Source: an uncultured Holophagaceae bacterium (GTDB lineage Bacteria; Acidobacteriota; Holophagae; Holophagales; Holophagaceae). Taken from it: 13,293 bases of DNA. Within the stretch, counting starts at the first letter, position 1. The number at the start of each line of letters is the position of its first letter. Shown here piece after piece: positions 7,901-13,293 of this stretch. The notes under the pieces were generated by a model. It did no database searches and had not been told where the DNA came from. It saw only the letters and a list, made by a program, of their open reading frames with translations. The stretch covers positions 1 through 13,293 of the forward strand of contig CAITBU010000005.1 in assembly GCA_903890595.1 (NCBI GenBank). Reading direction: 5' to 3'. Position numbers and translations under genes: made by a program.

Positions 7901-8267
7901 TGGAGTCCCGGGGATCCACGGTCACACAGCCGATGGAGTAGGAGCCCTGCTTGTCGAAGATGGGGTTCCAGGTGGTGCCACCGTTCACGGTCTTCCAGAG
8001 GCCCCCGCAGGCCACGCCCACGTACCAGGTGTCGTGCTTGCGCGGGTCCACGGCGATGTCCCCCACCCGGCCCGAGGTAACGGCGGGCCCCAGGGCGCGG
8101 AACGGCAGGGCGGCCAGGGGCGAGGCCTTGGCGGCGCTTGCCTCCGGGGCCTTGGCAGTGCCCGCCTCCGGGGCCTTGGCAGCGCTAACCGCCTGGGCCT
8201 TGGCAAAGCCCGCCGGCCAGAGGGCCAGGGTCAGGGCCAGGACAGAGAGGGTACGGAACGTGGACAT
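4956..8267 (-). CDS. Exported BNR/sortilin-type beta-propeller protein
   Basis: This 1103-residue protein belongs to the large family annotated as VPS10/sortilin-like or BNR glycosyl hydrolase in Acidobacteriota and Bacteroidota. No enzyme activity can be assigned from the sequence. Residues 1-26 form a signal peptide (MSTFRTLSVLALTLALWPAG, then FAKAQA with likely cleavage after AQA), so it is exported. An Ala/Lys/Pro linker with an 8-residue duplication follows (27-52). About residues 55-745 carry some eleven Asp-box motifs such as NGGTTW, AGKTW, DGGRTW and RGATW, as expected for one or two propellers. PNPPFGAVFTYVV begins a beta domain, interrupted by a Lys/Arg/Glu-rich stretch near 808-832, and a helical C-terminus ends the protein. 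I prefer the ATG at 8267 (GGAG five bases upstream, clean signal peptide) to the one at 8297. It lies between LptC/LptA-like and lptB genes, an unusual place. Residues about 563-581 use AT-rich codons. Confidence 0.88.
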   Translation of the reverse strand: MSTFRTLSVLALTLALWPAGFAKAQAVSAAKAPEAGTAKAPEASAAKASPLAALPFRALGPAVTSGRVGDIAVDPRKHDTWYVGVACGGLWKTVNGGTTWNPIFDKQGSYSIGCVTVDPRDSNIVWVGSGENNSQRSVGYGDGIYRSLDAGKTWENLGLGASEHIAKILVDPRDSAVVYVAAQGPLWKEGGDRGLYKTTDGGRTWKAVLTVDAHTGVTDVVLEPGNPEVLYAATYQRRRHVWGMVDGGPGSGIHKSLDGGRTWTRLKEGLPKEDMGRIGLAVPPGAPSTVYATIEATGKTGGFFASTDGGHNWERRNEQVSGAAQYYQELICDPKDPRRVYSMDTWMQVTEDGGRTWKRVGEKSKHVDNHALWVDPSNTQHLVAGCDGGVYESRDRGATWDFKANLPVIQFYRVAVDEAKPFYTIYGGTQDNYTLGGPSRTRNLHGSLAADWFVTQGGDGFYTQVDPTDPNTVYSESQYGGLVRFDRKTGERVDLVPQPAPGEAAFKWNWDAPLLLSPHAPKRLYFAAQKLFRTDDRGDSWQAVSPDLTRKIARGSLKLMGQVQSVDAVARNTSTSFFGNIVALSESPKVEGLLYVGTDDGLVQVSEDGGEAWRKVETFPGVPDRSYVSSLAASPHQAGTLFAAFDNHKEGDFKPYLLRSGDRGRTWTAIGAGLPERGSVLTVREDPAREGLLYCGTEFGLFFSLDAGATWSRFTDLPPIPIRDLAIQTREGDLVAASFGRGFFVLDDLTALREARAELLNKDAHLFGLRPALAYIPAVPLGGPGKSFQGDGLFLSPNPPFGAVFTYVVKAAPKSRKEARKAQEKEARKAGQDVSVPSWDALRAEDREQAPAAVLTIADAAGRPVRRLTVKAAEGLHRTAWDLRLQDPHPVRLKVPGERDPWDYGAKGALAVPGHYQASLAFLVDGELKPVAGPVSFDVKPLDADRLSPEQWQAFSTFCDQAGEALRRTLGTSERVTDARNRLDHVRKALLETPAADPALLKDARTLDGTLKDLREALDGDATVAARQEPTAPGLLGRLGEVTGSIWGTTQLPTATQRQNLAWAEAGLKDLETGLEKALATLSGLETALDAAKAPFTPGRMLR
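8140..8182 (-). repeat. 24-nt tandem duplication in the BNR protein linker
   Basis: A 19-base stretch (gcctccggggccttggcag) occurs at 8140-8158 and again, perfectly, at 8164-8182, a period of 24 bases or eight codons. It encodes the repeated AKAPEA units of the flexible linker after the signal peptide. Being in frame and in a linker, its copy number could change without harm. Confidence 0.85.
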
Positions 8268-8360
8268 GGAAGCTCCAGTGGGGGACAGGCCCTCCATGGT
8301 GCCTCATCTCAATTGGTAGTCAAAGGACATCGGGCCACCGACAAGAGAATTAAGGATCAC

Positions 8361-8384
8361 CGCCAAGACGCCAAGACGCCAAGA
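8361..8384 (+). repeat. Three perfect 8-nt CGCCAAGA direct repeats
   Basis: CGCCAAGA occurs three times without interruption, preceded by GGATCAC. The following AAAGAC pairs with GTCTTT at 8407-8412 across a 10-base loop with a one-base bulge (stem extended by ACC/GGT). It lies in the 259-base gap upstream of the BNR gene, where no gene is visible. The form resembles the 9-nt units of the 713-799 element: short period, purine-rich end, next to a stem. Its role is unknown. Confidence 0.85.
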
Positions 8385-8431
8385 AAGACAACCGACAATG
8401 ACTGGTGTCTTTAGTTCGCATGGTGAAGCCT

Positions 8432-8445
8432 AGTCGGTGCCGACT
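8432..8445. repeat. Short inverted repeat in the BNR upstream gap
   Basis: AGTCGG and CCGACT are separated by TG, and a further GCCGACC follows at 8447-8453. It could be a protein-binding site or a fragment of a degenerate element. It lies midway between the two short-period repeats of this gap. No promoter was convincing here: a TTGACT sits on the minus strand nearer the BNR start, without a matching -10. Confidence 0.35.
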
Positions 8446-8467
8446 GGCCGACCTGTGCGGTAGCCAG

Positions 8468-8485
8468 AAATCTGTGAAATCTGTG
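8468..8485 (-). repeat. Two 9-nt AAATCTGTG direct repeats
   Basis: AAATCTGTG occurs twice in tandem and is followed by GAT. Read on the minus strand this becomes ATCCACAGATTTCACAGATTT, which has the same build as the other two repeat families here: CACA or CGCC heads with an 8- to 9-base period. It lies 42 bases downstream of the LptC/LptA-like stop. Its orientation is opposite to the CGCCAAGA array about 85 bases away, so the two could be the ends of one element. Confidence 0.7.
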
Positions 8486-8526
8486 GATCGCAGGTTTTGC
8501 CTTTAGGCGACGGAACCAACCCACCC

Positions 8527-10269
8527 TCACCAGCCGGGGCCCGCCCCCTTGCCACGGACGCGGCCTTGCCACTTCACGGACTGGGGGCCGGGTTCCAGCT
8601 CCAGGGCCTCGCCCTGCCCTTCGCCCAGGCGGCCCCGCAGGCTCACGGCGCCCTGGGCCTGCACCAGCTTCACCGAGCGGTCAGGGCCCACGGTGATGGT
8701 CACCGTGTCCGCCGCCAGTCGCCAGCCCTGGCCCTGGCACTCCACGCCGCCGCTGAGGACGATGCGGGAGCCCTCGCTCTGGCCCCGCTCAGCCCGCAGG
8801 CTGAGGTCGCCATCCGCCGCCGCCAGAGTGCCGCTGAGGCCCTCGGGGAAGGTCACCACATCGCCCCGGCGCAGAAGCCGCGGACCCGAGAGGCGCTCCC
8901 GCAGGCGGGACCAAGTGGCCGGACGGCCCGTGAGGGTCCAGAGGGCGTCCTCCCAAACCAGGTGGGCCCCCCGCAGGGTGCCCCCGCTGAATAGGTTCAC
9001 CTGCACCGGGCCCTCGATGGTCCAGGAGCGGGGTCCCCCGAAGCCGGCGCCGCCGGTAAAAGTGCCATCCTCCCCACGGCCCAGCACGGGGGACTGCAGG
9101 GTCCAGCGCCGGGTGGAGCGCTCCACCTGGATGCGGGGCGAGGAGAGCATCCGCCGGCCCCAACTCAGGAGGGCCTGGCCCTCTGCCACGGCATGCCCCA
9201 CGGCGAGGTCTGCTGGCAGGTCCTGCCCCTGCCCTTCCCGGATATAGACCCGGGGTGCCTTGAGGGTCAGCAGCTGACCGTCCGCCGGCTGCTCCCAGAC
9301 GACGCTGCCTTCGAGGCGCAGGCCCGCGGGGGTCCAGCGGGCCCCCTCCGTGGCCAGGCGCTCTTCCCCGATGGGTAGGGCCCGGCGGGCCTTGAAGCCC
9401 CGCAGCTCGACCTGCTGGAAGGCAGCTCCGGGGGCCGGCCGCGGTGCGGTGCCCCCCTGGGCCTCGCCCCGCCAGCCGTCCGTGCGCTCAAAGGCCAGGG
9501 GCCCGGGCCAGGTGACCATGCCGGGGCTCAGGTCGGCCACCGAAGCCCGCAGGGAGCCCTCGGTAAGCCGGGCCTTCACGCCCTCCAAGCGTCCCGTCTG
9601 GAAGCCCGGAGCGGCCCACAGGCGGTCGGCATCCATGGCCAGGAGGGTGGCTGCATCTTCGGCAGGGGCCTGCCAGCGCACGGGGCCCTGCTCCACCCGC
9701 AGGCGGCCATCAGCCTCCCGCTTCCAGCCGGCGGGCAGGTGCCAGGTGCCACGACCGCTGCCGTCCAAGGCATCCCAACGCAGGGGCGCGAGGCCCTCCC
9801 ACTCGGCGCCGGTCCAGCGGATGGCCGGGGCGTCGCCGTCGATCCGGCCCCGGCCCAGAGAAGCGCCGCTACCGGGCTGGACCACCGCCAGGTCCATGGG
9901 TCCGTTGAGGGTCCACACGCCGGCCTGCCGGCGGGCCCGGGGGGACAGTAGCCGCCAGCGCCCGGCGGCCTCGTCCAGCCGGCCCTCCACTTGCTCCAGG
10001 CGGAGGTCTTCTTCTGTGCCTTCGATGGTCTTGTAGGACAGCACCATGCGGTTGGGGCCCAGCTGCTCGGTGAGGGTACCCATGCTGCCCCGGATGCCTT
10101 CCCCGAAGAGTGGATCGCCGCCGCTGGTGCGGCCCGGCATGCCTTCGTTGCCCCGGGCCACAAACCGAAAAGTGAGACCCAGGATGCCAGCCACCAGGGC
10201 CCAGCCCAGCCAGCGCCAGAGGGGATGGCGGGCCGACGGCAGGCCGGCAAGGGCGGCGGAGGGCTTCAT
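8527..10269 (-). CDS. Membrane-anchored LptC/LptA-like LPS transport protein (probable fusion)
   Basis: This 580-residue protein has one N-terminal membrane segment at about 17-37 (LWRWLGWALVAGILGLTF) after a short basic stretch, the topology of LptC. The rest is predicted to be periplasmic and consists of repeating strand-turn patterns with alternating hydrophobic residues, such as WTLNGPMDL, LTLKAPRVYI, WTLQSPVL and WTIEGPVQV. The last 80 residues look most like an OstA/LptA domain: IVLSGGVECQGQGWRLAAD, TVTITV, VKLVQAQGAVSLRG and VKWQGRVRG. LptC is usually about 190 residues and LptA about 180, so this could be a long LptC joined to LptA. Its ATG overlaps the recJ stop (ATGA) and has GGAG four bases upstream. 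lptB lies downstream beyond the BNR gene. The family call rests on topology, pattern and context rather than a clear signature, so a generic AsmA-like or unrelated beta-rich protein remains possible. Confidence 0.6.
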   Translation of the reverse strand: MKPSAALAGLPSARHPLWRWLGWALVAGILGLTFRFVARGNEGMPGRTSGGDPLFGEGIRGSMGTLTEQLGPNRMVLSYKTIEGTEEDLRLEQVEGRLDEAAGRWRLLSPRARRQAGVWTLNGPMDLAVVQPGSGASLGRGRIDGDAPAIRWTGAEWEGLAPLRWDALDGSGRGTWHLPAGWKREADGRLRVEQGPVRWQAPAEDAATLLAMDADRLWAAPGFQTGRLEGVKARLTEGSLRASVADLSPGMVTWPGPLAFERTDGWRGEAQGGTAPRPAPGAAFQQVELRGFKARRALPIGEERLATEGARWTPAGLRLEGSVVWEQPADGQLLTLKAPRVYIREGQGQDLPADLAVGHAVAEGQALLSWGRRMLSSPRIQVERSTRRWTLQSPVLGRGEDGTFTGGAGFGGPRSWTIEGPVQVNLFSGGTLRGAHLVWEDALWTLTGRPATWSRLRERLSGPRLLRRGDVVTFPEGLSGTLAAADGDLSLRAERGQSEGSRIVLSGGVECQGQGWRLAADTVTITVGPDRSVKLVQAQGAVSLRGRLGEGQGEALELEPGPQSVKWQGRVRGKGAGPGW

Positions 10270-11933
10270 GGGCGCTCCTCGCCCAGGGGTTCCTCCACCA
10301 GCCAGCCCCGGCCCCAGCGGGCGGAGTCCTGGGGCACCACGGCCAGGGCCAGGGTCGCCCCCAGCTCGGGCGGCGCCGGGCGGTCGTCCTTGCGGAACCA
10401 GGTGATGCTTTCTGGATGCCCCCCGAGGGTCAGGCGCCAGTGGTCGTCACCAAAAGACTTCAGGGCGGTGAGGCGGCCCGCCACTCGGGCCAGCGGCGTC
10501 GGGAAGCCCTGGCCATAGGGCTCCAAACGAGCCATATCGCCGGGTGCCGGCATGTCGCCGGGGGCGCCATCGATGAGCAGCGGTGCCACCCTGCGGCCAG
10601 CGGCCTGGTCGGCAGCGCCCTTGCACAGCGTCTGCTGCACAAAGCGGAAGCGGTTGGCCTCGAAGCTGATGCCGGCCGCGGCCCGGTGGCCGCCCCCCCC
10701 CAGCAGGTAGGGCTGGGCCAGGTCCAGCATGGGGCCCAGGTCATAGCCTTCGGGGGCCCGCAGGCTGCCGTGGGCCGCTCCATCGAGGAGGGTGCAGACG
10801 CCCGCAGGCCGGCCGCTGGCGCGCATGCGCTGGCCTGCCAGGATGCCCAGGACTCCCTTGGGGGCCGCCGGGTGGAGCACCAGATCAAAGGCATCCTCGC
10901 TCACCGCCGGGAGCTTCTGAGCCAGGTCCGCCTGAGCCAGCCGACGGTCGGCGTTGGCCGCTTCCACGCGGGCCGCCAGGGCCTCGGCCTCGCCCGCATC
11001 CCGGGTGAGCAGCAGACGGACGGCATCCTCGGCACCACCCATGCGGCCCACGGCGTTGAGGCGGGGGGCCAGGCCGAAGGCGATGTCCTGCGCCCCGAGG
11101 GGGCCTTCCTTCTTCGCCGCCCGCAGCAGCGCCGCCAAGCCGAAGCCGTTCTGCCCGGCCAGGCCACTCAGGCCCCGACGCACCAGCAGGGCATTCTCGC
11201 CAGTCAGGGGGGCCATGTCGGCCACGGTGCCCAGGGCCACCAGCTTCAGCAGGCCATCCAGGAAGCGGCCGTCCTCGCCGCTGGGGCGGGGCACCGCGCC
11301 CAGGAGGGCCTGGGCCAGCTTGAAGGCCACGCCAACACCCGCCAGACCCGGGTTCTCGTAGCCGTCCAGGAGGGGGTGCACCACCGCACAGGCCGGGGGC
11401 AGCTCTGCACCCAGGGCGTGGTGGTCCGTGATCACCCAGTCCATGCCCAGCTCCGTGCTGGCCTGCACCTCCGCCACGCTGCGCACGCCGCAGTCCACGG
11501 AGATGAGCAGGCCGGGGTTGCGGGTGGCCTTCAGCTCCTGGATGCAGTCCAGGTGCAGGCCGTAGCCATCGGAGAAGCGGTTGGGAATGAACCAGGTGGC
11601 CTTGGCCCCCAGCCGCTCCAGGACCCGGGTGAGCAGGGCCACGGAAGTGATGCCATCCACGTCGTAGTCGCCATAGACCACAATGGCTTCCTGCCCCTCG
11701 ATGGCCCGGCGGATGCGCGCCACGGCGGCGTCCACACCGGACAGCAGGTGCGGATCCGTGGTGCGGTCCCAGCTGGGATCCAGCCGCCAGGCCAGGTCCT
11801 CCGGCCGGTCCACGCCCCGCAGCCAGGCCATGCGGGCCAGGGCCAGCGGGAGGTCCCAGGCCGCAGCCAGGTTCAGCCAGGGCGCGGAGCCCGCCGGAGA
11901 GTCCCGGCGGATGCGCCAAGCCTTCGCGTCCAC
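10266..11933 (-). CDS. recJ: Single-stranded-DNA-specific exonuclease RecJ
   Basis: RecJ degrades single-stranded DNA 5' to 3' in recombination and mismatch repair in the cytoplasm. The 555 residues are close to the E. coli length. The DHH-family metal ligands are in place: VVYGDYDVDG at 85-94 (Asp89, 91, 93), SVDCG at 145-149, TDHH at 169-172, and LGTVADMAPLTGEN with Asp239. GLAPRLNAVGRMG precedes the DHHA1 part, whose GGGGHRAAAG lies at 412-421, and a C-terminal OB-type region ends the protein. The start is a GTG at 11933, one base after the accA stop; the early WRIRR is typical of RecJ N-termini and no better start exists. The stop overlaps the next gene by four bases. A run of nine G on the coding strand (10693-10701) codes part of the Gly-rich loop and could be prone to slippage. 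Confidence 0.95.
   Translation of the reverse strand: MDAKAWRIRRDSPAGSAPWLNLAAAWDLPLALARMAWLRGVDRPEDLAWRLDPSWDRTTDPHLLSGVDAAVARIRRAIEGQEAIVVYGDYDVDGITSVALLTRVLERLGAKATWFIPNRFSDGYGLHLDCIQELKATRNPGLLISVDCGVRSVAEVQASTELGMDWVITDHHALGAELPPACAVVHPLLDGYENPGLAGVGVAFKLAQALLGAVPRPSGEDGRFLDGLLKLVALGTVADMAPLTGENALLVRRGLSGLAGQNGFGLAALLRAAKKEGPLGAQDIAFGLAPRLNAVGRMGGAEDAVRLLLTRDAGEAEALAARVEAANADRRLAQADLAQKLPAVSEDAFDLVLHPAAPKGVLGILAGQRMRASGRPAGVCTLLDGAAHGSLRAPEGYDLGPMLDLAQPYLLGGGGHRAAAGISFEANRFRFVQQTLCKGAADQAAGRRVAPLLIDGAPGDMPAPGDMARLEPYGQGFPTPLARVAGRLTALKSFGDDHWRLTLGGHPESITWFRKDDRPAPPELGATLALAVVPQDSARWGRGWLVEEPLGEERP
10693..10701 (-). repeat. Nine-G homopolymer inside recJ
   Basis: Nine consecutive C on the plus strand give a G9 run in the recJ coding strand, spanning the codons for the Leu-Gly-Gly-Gly part of the conserved GGH loop. 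Loss or gain of one base would truncate RecJ. It is the longest single-base run I noticed in the window. Confidence 0.9.
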
Positions 11934-11934
11934 C

Positions 11935-12894
11935 TCAGCCCACGCTGCCCATGCGGGCGAACTTCTGGTAGCGCTGCTCGACCAGCTCCTCCGCCGACAG
12001 CTCCGAGAGCTCCGAGAAGGCCTCGATGATGGCCTCCTTCAGGGCGACAGCCGCTGCATCGTAGTCCGAGTGGGCGCCCCCCAGGGGCTCCTTCACGATG
12101 CCGTCGATGATGCCCAGGTTGAGCAGGTGGGGGGCCGTGAGCTTGAGGGCCGCCGCAGCCTTGGGAGCCTGGCTGGCGTCCTTCCACAGGATGGAGGCAC
12201 AGCCCTCGGGGGAGATCACGGAGTAGATGGCGTTCTCCATCATGAGCACCCGGTCGGCCACACCCAGGGCCAGGGCCCCGCCGCTGCCGCCTTCGCCCAG
12301 GACCACGGCCACCACGGGCACCTCGAGCTTGGCCATCTCCAGGAGGTTCCGGGCAATGGCTTCGGCCTGGCCGCGCTCCTCGGCGTCCACACCGGGGTAG
12401 GCCCCGGGGGTGTCGATGAGGCAGAGGATGGGCCGCTGGAACTTCTCCGCCAGCTTCATGAGGCGCAGGGCCTTGCGGTAGCCCTCGGGCTTGGGCATGC
12501 CGAAGTTGCGCAGGATCTTCATCTTGGTGTCCCGGCCCTTCTGCTGGCCGATGACCATGACGGGATTGCCTTCGATCCAGCCCATGCCGGCCACGATGGC
12601 GGCGTCGTCGCCGAAGCGGCGGTCGCCGTGCAGCTCATCGAAGCGCTCGCAGATGCGCTCCAGGTAGTCGAGGGTGTAGGGCCGCTTGGGGTGCCGGGCC
12701 AGCTGCGCCCGCTGCCAGTCCGTGAGGTTGGAGAAGAGCTCCGCCTTGAGCTTGTCGAGCTTCTTCTGGAGCTTTTCCCGCTCCTTGTTCTGGGAGGGAT
12801 CCATCTCCATGGCGCGGATCTGGGCATCCAGTTCGAGCACCGGCTTTTCCAGCTGGGCGAGGTCCATGGCCTGTTCGGGAGATGCGTCTTTCAT
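11935..12894 (-). CDS. accA: Acetyl-CoA carboxylase carboxyltransferase, alpha subunit
   Basis: AccA with AccD transfers the carboxyl group from carboxybiotin (on AccB) to acetyl-CoA, making malonyl-CoA, the first committed step of fatty acid synthesis. The 319 residues equal the E. coli length. The N-terminal helical segment (LELDAQIRAME, then NKEREKLQKKLDKLKAELF) matches family helices. The carboxyltransferase core has DRRFGDDAAIVAG at 91-103, IGQQKGRDT, DTPGAYPG at 161-168, GEGGSGGALA at 200-209 and the acetyl-CoA site YSVISPEGCASILW at 224-237. The ATG at 12894 has GAGG four bases upstream; an in-frame TTG five codons earlier is less likely. recJ follows after one base, so accA heads a leftward operon containing recJ and the LptC/LptA-like gene, which ties fatty acid supply to LPS export. 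accD is not in the window. A palindrome overlaps the ribosome site. Confidence 0.97.
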   Translation of the reverse strand: MKDASPEQAMDLAQLEKPVLELDAQIRAMEMDPSQNKEREKLQKKLDKLKAELFSNLTDWQRAQLARHPKRPYTLDYLERICERFDELHGDRRFGDDAAIVAGMGWIEGNPVMVIGQQKGRDTKMKILRNFGMPKPEGYRKALRLMKLAEKFQRPILCLIDTPGAYPGVDAEERGQAEAIARNLLEMAKLEVPVVAVVLGEGGSGGALALGVADRVLMMENAIYSVISPEGCASILWKDASQAPKAAAALKLTAPHLLNLGIIDGIVKEPLGGAHSDYDAAAVALKEAIIEAFSELSELSAEELVEQRYQKFARMGSVG

Positions 12895-12895
12895 G

Positions 12896-12926
12896 TGACC
12901 TCGGGTCAAGGGTAGGAACGGTCAAG
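12896..12926 (-). promoter_or_regulatory. Possible operator over the accA ribosome site
   Basis: TGACC-TCG-GGTCA forms a 5-3-5 palindrome at 12896-12908, and GGTCAAG recurs at 12904-12910 and 12920-12926, 16 bases apart. On the accA strand the palindrome contains the GAGG ribosome site and begins two bases from the ATG. A TACACT -10-like hexamer lies at 12925-12930, with no good -35. A bound repressor or an mRNA fold could block accA translation, but no regulator can be named and the half-sites are short. Confidence 0.3.
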
Positions 12927-12979
12927 TGTAGCCGAAGCCCCGGCCCGGCCCCAGAATGCAGTCCAGACCTCGAGGCACC

Positions 12980-13293
12980 ATGCTCCCCAGCCCCACCTTC
13001 CCGCCCTTTCCCCTCCTCGGCCTCAGCGGCGGCATCGCTGCGGGGAAGAGCCATGTGGCGCGGCTGTTGGTGGACCTGGGCTGGGTTCTCATCGACGCCG
13101 ACACCCTGGCCCGGGAGGTCGTGGCCGCCGGAAGCCCGGGGCTGACCGAGGTGGTGGCCCTGTTTGGACCGGACTGCCTGCGCCCGGACGGCACCCTGGA
13201 CCGGCCCTGGGTGGCGGCCCGGGTCTTCTCCAACCCCGAGGACCGCGCCCGCCTGAACGCCATCGTGCATCCCCGCATCGAGGTCCTGCGGGA
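12980..13293 (+). CDS. coaE: Dephospho-CoA kinase, N-terminal part (cut by window edge)
   Basis: CoaE phosphorylates the 3'-hydroxyl of the ribose in dephospho-CoA with ATP, the last step of coenzyme A synthesis, in the cytoplasm. The 104 visible residues hold the P-loop GLSGGIAAGKS at 14-24, then LVDLGWVLIDADTLAREVV with the conserved DAD and R-V pattern, LFGPDCLRPDGTLDRPWVAARVF, and NAIVHPRIEVLR with the HP motif. The full protein is usually about 200 residues, so roughly half is missing to the right. The ATG at 12980 has GAGG four bases upstream, as do other starts in this window. It is divergent from accA across 85 bases, so both promoters must lie in that gap; CAGAAT at 12952-12957 is a weak -10 candidate. 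Making CoA and malonyl-CoA from opposite sides of one promoter region is metabolically sensible. Confidence 0.94.
   Translation, partial: MLPSPTFPPFPLLGLSGGIAAGKSHVARLLVDLGWVLIDADTLAREVVAAGSPGLTEVVALFGPDCLRPDGTLDRPWVAARVFSNPEDRARLNAIVHPRIEVLR

Noticed and set aside
8361..8384. Start of a CRISPR array
   Set aside because: The units are 8 bases with no spacers, and there are no cas genes.
8499..8508. GCC-TTTA-GGC hairpin as terminator of the LptC/LptA-like gene
   Set aside because: Only three base pairs, and no T tract in the direction of transcription.
10416..12029. A 537-codon open frame on the plus strand
   Set aside because: Antisense shadow of recJ and the end of accA; composition rich in Gly, Gln and His with no recognisable motif.

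Overview
The window is GC-rich chromosomal DNA, roughly two-thirds G+C by eye, from a Gram-negative bacterium. It is packed with housekeeping genes, nearly all on the minus strand. An LPS-export ATPase (lptB), sigma-54 (rpoN), an mqnC gene of the futalosine menaquinone pathway, and a large secreted BNR/sortilin-type propeller protein occur together. That mix fits Acidobacteriota (Holophaga/Geothrix-like) best, but this assignment is inference from gene content and composition only.

Layout from left to right. ilvD (N-terminal part) enters from the left edge. A 258-bp gap follows, holding a large imperfect inverted repeat built from 9-nt units. Next come mqnC and a tiny CxxC zinc-ribbon gene overlapping it by 4 nt. 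Two tandem hairpins (one an obvious bidirectional terminator) separate these from the lptB-rpoN-hpf block. Upstream of lptB is a 1103-residue exported BNR propeller protein. A 259-bp non-coding gap precedes that gene and carries two further short-period repeat families. Then come a 580-residue membrane-anchored protein that looks like a fused LptC/LptA, recJ, and accA. Across an 85-bp divergent promoter region, coaE (5' part) runs off the right edge on the plus strand.

How the genes work together. accA, recJ and the LptC/LptA-like gene are separated by 1 nt or overlap by 4 nt, so they are probably one operon transcribed leftward. lptB, rpoN and hpf form the classical block of LPS-export ATPase, sigma-54 and ribosome hibernation factor, ended by the terminator at 2186-2214. 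The LptC/LptA-like protein and LptB would act in the same LPS-export machine. The BNR gene and its repeat-bearing upstream gap sit between them, which suggests an insertion into an ancestral lpt cluster. The zinc-ribbon gene and mqnC form a separate short unit.

There is no tRNA, rRNA, CRISPR array, transposase or phage gene. The least explained material is the short-period repeat elements in the two larger intergenic gaps, the zinc-ribbon/mqnC coupling, and the LptC/LptA-like fusion with its displaced lptB.
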